Below, one piece after another: positions 11,688 to 22,300 of a stretch of 64,000 nucleotides of DNA. Position numbers and translations under genes: made by a program. The DNA lies in assembly GCF_027942865.1 (NCBI RefSeq), contig NC_134510.1:25537209-25601208 (forward strand), in the 5' to 3' direction. This DNA is from Odontesthes bonariensis. Lineage: Eukaryota > Chordata > Actinopteri > Atheriniformes > Atherinopsidae. Positions within the stretch are counted from its first letter, which is position 1, and every line of letters begins with the position of its first letter. The notes beneath the pieces were generated by a model, which saw nothing but the letters and a program-made list of their open reading frames with translations, was not told the DNA's origin and ran no database searches.

Positions 11688-14600
11688 TCACTGGCTGGGG
11701 CTCCTCTCCCCTCCTCGGACCGCCGTCATTAAATGACTCTTATAGGTTTTACTGAGTCCAGTCATCCAGTACTTGAGCAGCCTGACATTGTCTTCCTCGC
11801 CGGGACCCGTGGCACCGAGGAGGGCCAGAACCTTCTGGGTGTCCTCCCTCCCGCGACCGTCCACTTTAGAGAATTTGAACAGCACTTTCACTTTACTGAA
11901 AGGAGGGAAATTTAGAATGAGAAGGCTTCCGGATGAACACGGCAAAATCTTGCTTAAACCTCAGCTGACTTTACCAACAATGAAGCAAGCTTTACTCACT
12001 TCATCCATTCCTCCTTCAAACACAGCAGGCAGTGAGACACGACGTCCACAGACAGGTTCTCATTAGACAGAGCCACCTCGAGCTTGTTCAGTAAAGCTGG
12101 ACCTGTGAGAGACGGACAAAGGCTTCATAGTTCAGGCCTCAACATGTGCTGTATGAAAAACTTGCTGACAGAACAGGTTTGAACTAAAGCTGGCAGAAAA
12201 GGCAACAACCAAATGATGAGTTTCTGATGTGGATAAAGACCCAGGGATTTGTTGTTTAAGATTAAAAATAAATTTTCATAACTTTCACAATAACTACTGA
12301 TTTAGTCCCCCCGCCCCCCCCCCCCCACACACACACACACACACATCAATGAGGACACATAAATCTGTCCTGGACTCTACATGTGTTCTCTGATATGGGT
12401 TCAGATTCAAATTTCAAAATATTAGGCCTGTATAAGTTAATGTACAGGCTCATAATCTGTTTTGAGAGTGGAGGAGAACTGATTTGCAGCTTTTAATGTT
12501 TTAAAAACGCATCTCCTGCCAGCGTCTGTCAGGAATGCTCCATTTTAGCTCTCATCTCTTTTTAATTAACTTTAGAAACTTGTTTTATAAAAGGGTTTAT
12601 TGTATGAATTGAGACATCTTCTAAATTATTTAGCTGAGAACGATTTCAGGGTCACAAGCAGGAGGACAGAGGACTGAGGAGATGAGGGGGGGGGGGGGGG
12701 GGTAAATCACACAAAACAGATGTTCTGTCCAGCACTTTGTTCAACGCTATAAATTAAAGTGACTTCACCTCTCTACAAACGAGATATTTCACAGCTCGGG
12801 TGTGGACTTCGGGCTCCGATACTCAGCACACATTTCACAAGCAAAGCAAATATGCATGATATGTCGTCTCTAAATGAAAGTTAGTTCCAGTCGGTGCGGC
12901 AGTCACAGTAAACAAAGTGCACTCACCCCTGTCTGTAGGCTGCGTGTTGGCACTGCTGAGGGTGAACTGATGCAGGGCGCAGATATCGTCTTCACCTGCA
13001 GCTGAGATCTGACAGCTTCTCTCTGAGGTGACATCCACCAGCACTGAAAACTCTACGTGTCAAACCAACAAAAGGAAAAAAATGTTTTTTTAATTATCCC
13101 AATTTCGCAAACACATGTGTCACATTGAAGTTTCACACTAAGATCTGGAGACGGTCTTGTACCCGAGGAGCTGACGTGGGCTGGGACAGGTACATCGGGG
13201 CTGAGACCCAGAAAGTTGCATTTGTAGGCCTCCTCGTACTGAGAACTGTACGGCACTGAGCGCACACAGCCTACTGGGAGCAAAGACTGACAGCAACACA
13301 AAACAAAGACTATATAAACAATAGTTAAGAAAGAATGTAATGATCATTTATTTTACAATCCTAAAAGGCCCCCCATAGATCCCTTTCACCAGTAATCATG
13401 GGGCAACATGAAACAGATGTGTTTAGGCCTTTTATATTGACTATGTTCCCCAAATGAGATTAAACGAATGGAAAACATTCTCGTAGCTTAACTGGCCTGG
13501 GCCCTGTCGTGATTCATGTTTACCCAAAACAAGATAAAACTGTCTCGGAGTAGAAAGGGGTTTCCAGGACAGCAGATCACCTTGAGCACTGTAAAGGCTG
13601 ACTGGATTAGCCCGGGGTATGCGCCTCTCCATATGACCTGATTTCCCATGAGCACGTGCCACGCTAGCTGCCGAAAGTCAGTCGCCCCGAGGACCTGCAA
13701 CATAAACAAACAACTCACAGAAATGGAATGGAACCCGACTAAAACATATATGAATCAACTTTTTATGAATCAACTTTTTATGAATCAACTTTTTTTTAAC
13801 TCATACGTAACAGATGAACACAGTAAACTATAACTCTTGCACTCGAACTAGATGTTTTTCTAGTCTTTCCAGTTTTCCGTTCCCTCTTTCCACTGTTCAA
13901 GGGTATCAAGTTTACCTGTCTCAAATGCCTTAATGACCTAAACTTCGGACCGGGTAATTCGTCTAATTTTGAATCGTTGCACAGGAAGTCGTGGCCCAGC
14001 TTGTTCTCCGTCTGGTGCCGCTGCGACTTTAACCCGCCTCCTTCTGCTCCCTCCCAGCAGCTCATCTCCTCTTCTTGCTCTTCTGAAGACAAAGAATGAC
14101 AGTAAAGAAAAAAGCATAAAGAATAATGTTTTCTTGCATACACTCGTGACTTTGGTTTAATGATCAGAGGGCGACGTTTCTACATCACACTCCATATCTA
14201 GAGCCTGATGTGATGTGCACATGATGCCACTCTTCATTTCCAAAATAAACATCATCTCATCTCTTGACTTACTTCAATACCTATATCTATCAGCTGCCTG
14301 TCATACAACACAGCACATGATGGAGCAGCTTCCTCATAATGAATCAGCTGAGTCTAACAAACAGTTTAAACTTAGCTAGTGTAGTTTTCACCTTGTGAGA
14401 ATGTGTGTTTGTACCTTCTCTCCTTTACACCTTGACATATAAACTCAGAGGAGTCTTAAAATACGAACCCTTCACCCCAGTGGCAAACAAAACCTCCGAG
14501 ACCAAACTTTAACGTTCAGAAATGTATCTCCAGAAACATGTTAAAGCACAGTAAATCACCGGTGATAGAGCTGATGAGCAGAGTGGAAATGTCATCCTAG

Positions 14601-14888
14601 CTTGAGATTCGTATGCTTTGGAAGTAAAGCAGCGACTCACCAACACGATGTGTGAAAGAACACTGGGCAACAATCAAACTTCCCCATGTAGTACGACCCA
14701 GATACGTCCTCTTTTATGATTGTTATTGGATCGTTAGCAGGAGATCATTTCAGCTGTTTTGGACTAGTTTTTTTGGCAACTTCTGATTACAGAACAACGA
14801 TCACATACCAGAGATTCTCTTATTTATTTTCAGTCTTCAGGTCAATAAAAGAAGTTAAAGGAACTGCTATTCGTACCAACAAATTCTG

Positions 14889-14967
<79 letters not shown>

Positions 14968-17900
14968 GATGGGTACCTAATAATCATTAATGGAGTTTTC
15001 ACCACTGATTTCTCTCTTCAGTGTCACAACTTTTTCTTTTTGACTCAGTAGTGACCAGTGGGTCAAAAATGTCTCCAAGCTTCGCCCGCTTATACGTTTC
15101 TTTTTGAGTAAAAAAAAAAAAAAAAAAAAACTCTCAATAACATGTTCATCCATGCAGCACATCCCAAACTGGAGGAGGAGAGAGAGTACTGTAGATATTC
15201 TTTTCTTTATCTTGACAGGTCCAGATGCTGAAATACCAGTAAATGAAGAAAACAGCAGCCTTAAAACAGACTCATACCTTGAGGTTACAGGCAGATTAAT
15301 TCCTTCTGATGATGAATTTGACCATATTGACTATTATCCAGCATCTCCCAGACAGTTTAATTGAATTGGACAGATCAGCAGCTAAAATTAAGTTTGATAA
15401 GGCACTGTTGAATCATGCCTCATCATTTTTTTCCATTCCATCACAACTGACCTTCCTTGCGGTGCAGCAAGAAATCCTCCCAAAAAAAGACAGAACACAG
15501 AGCTGTTTGAACTGTTCAGTATTTACCGCTAATCAAAAGCCAGAGAGAGGGAAGTCAAAGATGTTTTTGTATGTCCCTGATACTGAGTCAAACTTCAGAT
15601 CAGACTTTTAAAGACTGCTTTGCTTGTGAGAGCAGGCTCCTCGTTCCCCAGCACCCTCACATTTCCTTACCCCTGTCCCCCTCCGGATATCCTTGCCAAC
15701 GACTCCCTTTTCACATGCAAACGGCCTCATTTAGGGATAAAATACTTCACTGAATTTGTTATTTTGTGTTTGTTTTTCATGTAATTGCAATACTGCTAAT
15801 AAATATTTAAAAAGACATATTAAAGCCTCCTAACAAAGAAGGAGGGATAAACTTTGGCCCCCCACAGGATTTATATACTCCGGCTACCTTTAAAGGCCTT
15901 AATTGCGATGTCTACAAAAAAGCCATATTTGTAATTGAATTATGACATTTCTCTGAGTATATATAATATAATATAATACAATATTATATAATATAATACA
16001 ATATAAACACATCTCTGTACTCAAGGGACAAGGCTAAAAAAAAAGAATGGAGTGTATGATGTGTTTATGTGATTGTTCTTTAAATACCTTGTGTACGTGT
16101 TTTTATTTTTCTATGAATATTTTTTAATATAACTTATTTCTAATACACTTTGAGGACATCATTTTGACTATTTATCAGAAGTCTGTGACACATCCTTTCT
16201 GCTTTAAACATCACATTGAATAAAATCATTAAAAAAAGATTTTGTATGCCGATCAATCTGTTTCCAACTTTGCTAAAATGCTTTTGAACCAAACCAGCAG
16301 CCAAAGCATCGGCTCTGCTGGGAAGTGGGATGATGCTTTGTTTTGGTACGTGGAGTTTGTGTGTGTGTGTGTGTGTGTGTGTTCACACACGGAGACTTTT
16401 AACGTAGTGGCAAGTACTCATGTATTAACCTAGAAGTAAAAGCTCACGGGTCAGACCAGTTGATTAATTCTTGGTAAAACACAATTGGCTTTCTTAATCC
16501 AAATGATGACTTGTTATTATCTTGAGTTTAAATCTTATTTGTTTAGCATGTATAACCATTTGTGATACTAAATGCTATAGAATTACATTTACTCAAACTA
16601 TTTATATTTGGAAACAGGGTATTAAAATTCCAAACCTGAGCGCTGTGCAGGACCTGGAATTTTATCCGCAAATCTTTTAATCACTAAATCTCGACTAAAA
16701 TTGTGTAAACTCTCTCAGGAAGGGCAATATATTCCGAGTATAATCATTAAATGATTCCTGTTTTTCTGGTTGGGGCGACACTGTACAGACTGACCCGGTG
16801 ATTCAGATTCAGGAAATGTTTCAGACTCACTCTGATGAAACTATTTCACATTGTGCAAACACCTGCTCATATTATCTATCATCAACAAGCCAAACGTTCC
16901 CGAAATGGAAATTAAGTCTGACCCATTACCCAGAAAAATCATCATATTTTATCGTTCTCTGACTTTACGTAACCAGTCGATGTTATGTCTTCACCTTTCT
17001 CCCACTTACAGGGTGACGTTAGAATGGCAAAAGTGAATATTTGTGTCACAGGATAGTGCAGAAAATCCTCATGTTTAATTTAGGGCAACATGTTTACCTG
17101 TTTGTCTCTCGATGAGTACCAGGGTGTCCTCTGTGGGGGCCCCTTCAAGGAGCTTCTCTGTCAGACGACTACCACAAGCCTTCAGCAACCTGGAAATTAA
17201 GTCAAAACACAGATCTCAGTGAGCAGGTGCGCAATTACAAATCAGCTACATGGAGAAAACAGATTATCCGACATCATGGGACAGAGTGTCAATCAACTCA
17301 CCAGCTGAAGGAGGAGTGCAAGCTGGCCCATAGGTTGGGATGTTGGGTAAGAGAAGTTAGCGACCGGGCCGCGTTGCCACTCCGCTGGTGTGGAAAAACC
17401 GCTGGTGAAAACACACTGTTTATCCTCATAGCTCGCTGGGGACAAACTCCTTGCTCAATGTCAAACACCTGATGAAGAACACACAGAGACATTAGGATCC
17501 CTCATGAATACACGTGGGCAGGGGGAAATGGATTTATTCATATATTTGATCAAACTGAGTAAAGCCGTGTGATGTCCATGTTTATACTCTACCTTTAGGG
17601 CTGTGCTCTGCAGGCAATGTATAGTAAGCTTAAGGTGACGTAAAAGGAAAGGCCAGGAGTTGATGAGGTAGATCCTGTCCATGGCTACGATAACAATACT
17701 GTACCAGCGCTGGAACCCTCTAGCCAGGCTGTCTTTGATAAAGAAGGTATGTGAGAACACAAACCCATGTTGCTCATCCCCGAAAAAAATGGGCCCTTCA
17801 CGCCCAGGACACACCTGAAACCAAAAGAGGGAAAACAGTACACCTCACTTAGAGGTTGAGACATCTGACTGACACACAGGCCCTCTGTATATGCCGCTGT

Positions 17901-18364
17901 TTACCTCACAGCTGAGACTGCGTACACAAGCCTGGCGGACCACACTGAAAAGCTGGGACTGCCTGGGGTGCTGATGGCTCAGGAAGCGAATGCCCGTTTC
18001 ATCATCGATGCTCACGAAGCCCGGATGGGACGCAGGAAGAGACCGGCATCCCTGTGAACATATTGAGATGGATGACAATATGACATTATCTGCAAAAAGA
18101 AACGCTGACAGCATGATCGCGTGATATTTGCTCCTCAACTTGTCCACTCACCTCGCACATCTCTCCTCTCTGTGTAGCCGAGCTGTTGGCCCTCATGGTC
18201 AGTCCCTCGCCTTCCCGGTCACCGTCTCTGTCCCGGTCCCCCGGCACCGGGGCCCCTGCCTGGGATGAAGGGTCTGGGGATGGAGGGTGCACCGCCTCCG
18301 TGCAGAATAGTGTACGAGGGCCATGGAGTTCGCAGAAGTGACAGAGAGCAACAAGGGCATTCAT
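11688..18364 (-). CDS. flcn: Folliculin (complete, 11 coding exons)
   Basis: Longin-DENN protein that with FNIP acts as GTPase-activating protein for RagC/D at the lysosome, controlling mTORC1 phosphorylation of TFEB/TFE3. Coding exons: 18152-18364, 17905-18051, 17593-17814, 17302-17468, 17098-17189, 13916-14082, 13581-13694, 13163-13286, 12927-13052, 12000-12102, 11688-11895. Together 1683 nt, 560 residues (human 579), phase consistent. Landmarks are the N-terminus [38 protein letters not shown], the LARGFQRW motif whose Arg (residue 152 here) should match the catalytic Arg164 of human [45 protein letters not shown], and C-terminal [14 protein letters not shown]. The acceptor lies directly before the ATG, so leader exons lie upstream; one ends at 18531. 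The low-complexity linker coded by exon 6 and the region after residue 23 are the least conserved parts. Confidence 0.97.
12305..12345 (-). repeat. G-rich tract plus (GT)n in flcn intron 9
   Basis: On the minus (transcribed) strand a (GT)n block runs into about 14 G, then C, then about 6 G. A second homopolymer of 17 (C on the transcript strand) lies at 12686-12702 in the same intron. Confidence 0.85.
13751..13795. repeat. Three tandem copies of a 15-bp unit in flcn intron 6
   Basis: The unit tgaatcaacttttta occurs three times head to tail, the last with extra T. No terminal or coding features. Confidence 0.9.
14890..14963. repeat. (CA)n microsatellite in flcn intron 5
   Basis: About 37 uninterrupted CA dinucleotides on the plus strand, read as (GT)n in flcn pre-mRNA. 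Confidence 0.97.
15219..15364 (+). other. Orphan terminal coding exon, antisense inside flcn intron 5
   Basis: A long pyrimidine tract (ttcttttctttatcttgacag) forms a strong 3' splice site ending at 15218/15219. The frame entered with one base carried from an upstream exon reads about 48 residues, rich in acidic and aromatic residues ([12 protein letters not shown]..., [20 protein letters not shown]), then stops at 15362-15364. AATAAA follows at 15798-15803, so a 3' untranslated region of about 440 bases is possible. It looks like the cytoplasmic tail of a membrane protein, but I do not recognise the family. No upstream plus-strand exon could be found nearby, so it may be a fragment of a duplicated gene, or the last exon of an unrecognised antisense gene. 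Confidence 0.4.
15798..15803 (+). terminator. Poly(A) signal AATAAA for the orphan exon
   Basis: Canonical hexamer on the plus strand 434 bases past the stop codon of the orphan exon, in A/T-rich sequence. Function is inferred from position. Confidence 0.35.
15957..16010. repeat. ATAAT-type A/T-rich tandem repeat
   Basis: Repeating 'atataatataatacaatat' units, imperfect, in flcn intron 5. Confidence 0.8.
16358..16381. repeat. (GT)n microsatellite
   Basis: About 12 GT units in flcn intron 5. Confidence 0.9.
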
Positions 18365-18530
18365 CTAAGAAAGATAACACATTTTCACATGTAAATCACA
18401 CTGGTTGTGAGTGATTTAGATATAAATAAGAATCAGTGGGTCACTTTTGTTTCCGACCAACGTGTGGCATTACAAGCTTACATACGCTTTAGACATGGCC
18501 ATTACATCTGGCAGAGTCAGTGAGTCTTAC

Positions 18531-18600
18531 CTTCAGCGCAAAGCCAAGTTCAGATGACTGGGGCTCAATGCTACTTCACAGGACATTCATCACTCGTAGA
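18531..18600 (-). other. flcn noncoding leader exon (left end from donor; right end approximate)
   Basis: Minus-strand donor CTGAAG|gtaagac at 18530/18531 fits an untranslated exon spliced to the acceptor immediately before the start codon (ag at 18365-18366). The transcription start is not visible. Confidence 0.45.
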
Positions 18601-18745
18601 GATTAAAAACATAACAAGCAAAGTGGTGTAAAGCTAAACCCAATTTTCCGTTTAACAAAAAAACATCTTTCTAAATGAGTAAGTAAAGGGTTTCAACACC
18701 TTGTCCTTCCTTGCTAAGCAGCTGCTAGCTAACAATAACAGAAGT

Positions 18746-18755
18746 GTCACATGAC
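18746..18755. promoter_or_regulatory. M-box/CLEAR-like site upstream of flcn
   Basis: GTCACATGAC (its complement GTCATGTGAC) is the MiT/TFE M-box form. It is followed at once by TGACGTAG, a CRE-like half site. It lies about 380 bases upstream of the flcn start and about 560 upstream of the leng9 start, between the divergent genes. FLCN belongs to the TFEB/TFE3 feedback loop in mammals; occupancy here is inferred. Confidence 0.45.
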
Positions 18756-19306
18756 GTAGAGTCACGCGCTGGAGCGCAAATGACGCACCGCGGACAGCCG
18801 TGATTATTTTCTTAAAATTTTAACCTTTTAGTCAAAAATATATCGGGTTTTAAACCAATGAAAATTTCAGCAAATAAACATGTTCTGAATTTTTTCTTCC
18901 TCTTGCTAATATCGGGCTTTCCAAGGGCATATCTCGACGAAACACTATTCCCAACTACACTACCCACAATCCATTTCATGATAACAAGCAAGAGTTCAAA
19001 GGTTCTAGAAAGTTGGGTGCGTTATTTTTCCTTATCTTTAAGAATTTAGATTGCTTTAGAATAGGTTTCCGTTGACTTTAAAGTATGTGGGTATTTTTTT
19101 TTAGATGATACCATAACATGACCAGTGTTATCCCTTAGAGACTCGAATTACGACCGGTTTATAACATTGTGGATCGCTAACTAGCTATTTCCGTGTTACA
19201 GACCTGGGTTTTCCAGAGATTTTTAAATGATCATCTCTCATCCTGACAGGTCAAACCAATTCAAATAAAACACTACGGTGACACAAAGTGCCTTCCAGAT
19301 CTGAGC

Positions 19307-22300
19307 ATGGCTTCAGACGGACCAGGAGCTCCCTTAAGCTCAGCAGAGGACCAGAGAGATGGAGATGGGACCCTCTTGACACCCACCAGCCTGCCTGACA
19401 CAATGGATCCACATGCAGGGGCTCCAACTGACTCCAGCTCTGGTAAAGACACGTTGAAAGCCTCAGGAGGTAAATCACTCTCAGTATTACCCTTACTGGG
19501 ACTTATATAGGCGTCAAAGTTAATTGGAAACAGATATGTAAGTATATACTGTGGTGAGTTGCATCAATGAAATCAGTTTGCTTTCTGAGTAATGGACTTC
19601 AGTCTGCATATCAAGTCAGGTGAAGTTTATTTATATAGCACATTCAAAAACAACAAAAGTTGACCAAAGTGCTGGTAAGAGACAATAAACTATAAAGACA
19701 ATAAAAGCTCAATAGATAGCAATTTAAAGGAGACGTAAGCACAATAAAATACAACATCTAAGAGAAACTGGCCTGTCAACAGTAACTGTTAAATACGGTG
19801 GTGTAAACCCACCGTTTAAAACTTTAAAAGTGAGCAATAAAATCTTAAAATCAATCCAAAAACAAGCAGTGAGCCAGTCAAGGGGTGCCAAGACCAGAGA
19901 TATGTGTTTGTGCTTTTTCAAACCACTTTAAAGACGAGCTGCTGTTTTCTGAACAATCTGTAAACCACACAGAGAAGACTGAGCTGTGATGACCAATGCA
20001 CAGTGGAATAGTCAAATCGACAGGTGACATAAGCATGAAACCAGGTTTCAGAGCGAGAGGTTAGGGTTCACCTTGGCACTGGAAAAAGCTGTTTTTTATT
20101 GCTTTCACTGTTCTTTTATTGCTTTTATTTGTTTTTACTTATATTACCTGCTGTAAAGCACTTTGGTACATCGTAACGATTGTCTGTAAAGGGCTGTATA
20201 AATAAAATACATTTACATTTACATTTACATTAACAACAGCACTGATCGGCTTATCGAACTTTAAAGAATTGTTAAAAAAAAATCATGTTTACGGCAGACT
20301 GACTCGTGGAAGATAGATCCCACTGGAAATGTATACAAACTGAAAAGTATTGGACCCAAAAGGGACCCTTGGGATACTCCACAGAAGAGAGGGGCCACTA
20401 GAAGAAGAACAATGAACAGAAAAATTCCTCTCAGTCAGGTTTGATTTGTGCCAAGTCAACAGCTGAGTCTTTGATACCGACACTCTGTCCAAATCTTGAT
20501 AGCAGAATATTATGATCTGCTGTATCAAAGGCTGGAGACAGGTCCAAAAGCACTAAAACAGCAGTGTTTCCTCAATCAGTAGTTCAAAGATCATTAAAAG
20601 AAGAAGAGCTGCTTCCGTACTGGCACAAGATTTAGATCAAAAGTGGAACTTTTCACAGATGCTGTGGCTACCTAAGAATATCTGAAGTTGATTTAAAAAA
20701 AAAAAGACTTTCTTTCAGACAGAACTGGTCATTTTGAAATTAGCTTATAGTTAGAGAGAACATATATATTTTTTTTCAGTGACATGCTGCACTACAGCAT
20801 GTTTAAAAGCAGCTGGAACACAGCCAGATGTTAAAGACTTATTAGTCCTATTCTAACTATGAGCTCTGGTAAATCACGGGGCTCGAGTCCCTTACATTGC
20901 AAAGCGGAGTGGAATGAGGGATGTAATGGACGGTAGCCACATTTCTTCACATCCTGCTGGAATTCTCTTCCAGAGCAGGGTTTGGATTATTTACTAAATG
21001 AGTCAAGAGTTAAAACTGGCCAACTGAGAAGAAACAGATTTACTGTCTGCTTCTACTCCCACTTGTATCACTGGATTCTAATTGAGAAGAAAACTTTCCA
21101 AAGAACACAAATTTTTCCAGTTTTCCCCCAGAACTTGTGATCTCACTGCGATAGACCGACATTACAGCTAATAATTTAAGTTATTGGGCCATGAGTTACA
21201 TTTAGTCTCCCTGTTTCTTAATGCGTGGTGAGTGAGTGTCTGTGAGCGTCTTGGCAACCACACCCTAACCTCTTCCCTACATTTGAGTCTCCTGTGTTGA
21301 GTCACTGCCACCTGTTATGTGGCTCATACTCTGTGGAAATGCGTCCCAGATTAACTTTCTAATACTTAAAGAGAAGGCAAACAGGGAAAAGTTTGATAAG
21401 GGCAGCTGACTAGGAATCATACCTCCTGACACATGTGTACTTTTGGCACACTTCCCTTTAGTTACGTTCTCTCTCTGTCTCAGAGCTATTATCAGACTGA
21501 AGAGATGGTGTGGACTAATTGCAGCATGTTTGTGAGAGACGGACACAACACATTTCATCAGCTGTTGAGTGATGAAGCTGCTGTTAGTCAGAGTGAACAG
21601 CTGTAACTCAGTTCATTGCACAGACTGCCTGACAATTTGAATGCCCTTATTAACGGGTGGCATGACTTTCTTTACAAACTTTCATTGGGCTTTTAGATAG
21701 ATAGATAGATGACTTTATTCATCCCAGAAGGGAAATTAGGTCTTCAAAGCAGTCCGGTATATTTGAATACAATAAAATACATTAGAATAAAATATAGAGG
21801 TAGAAAAAATAAAAATACAGAATGGGACAAGTGATATACTGTGAGTAGAATGTGCAAAAGATTAGAATATTGTATAAATATGGTATCAATATGGTTTATA
21901 TTAACACATATCACATATGATATGAAGTAAATGTTCCAGTATTAGGAGTGGAGTGTTGATATACAGAGTGCAAAAGGAGACGGGTAGATTTAGTCCAGTT
22001 CTCTAATAGTGGCTCTGACAGAGGTAGATGAGTCGTAAAGTCTGATTGCGGTTGGGAGGAACGATCTCCTGTATCGTTCCTTAGAGCATCCTGTCTTCCA
22101 CCACCTCCTCCAGGGTGACACGCTTAGAGCCAACAACAGACCCTGCTTTCCTGATCAGTTTGTTCAGTCTGTTTATAACGCATCCTGCCCTGTGTCACTT
22201 GCTGTCGTTCTGTTATTCGCAGAGTCTGAAAAGCTGAACGAGGACAGAGCCAAAGTGTGCCAGTTTTTTATGATGTCAAAGTGTCACTTTGGCCACAGAT

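Noticed and set aside
13751-13795. Three evenly spaced 15-bp repeats
   Set aside because: Considered as a repeat array of the CRISPR type, but units are contiguous with no spacers and lie in a vertebrate intron.
14716-15051. 111-residue frame with a long His-Thr repeat
   Set aside because: Produced by the (CA)n microsatellite; flanking residues show no family and it has no splice support.
18858-19049. Possible small secreted protein between flcn and leng9
   Set aside because: A hydrophobic start is visible, but the region is the divergent promoter spacer, with no homology and no supporting splice or poly(A) context.
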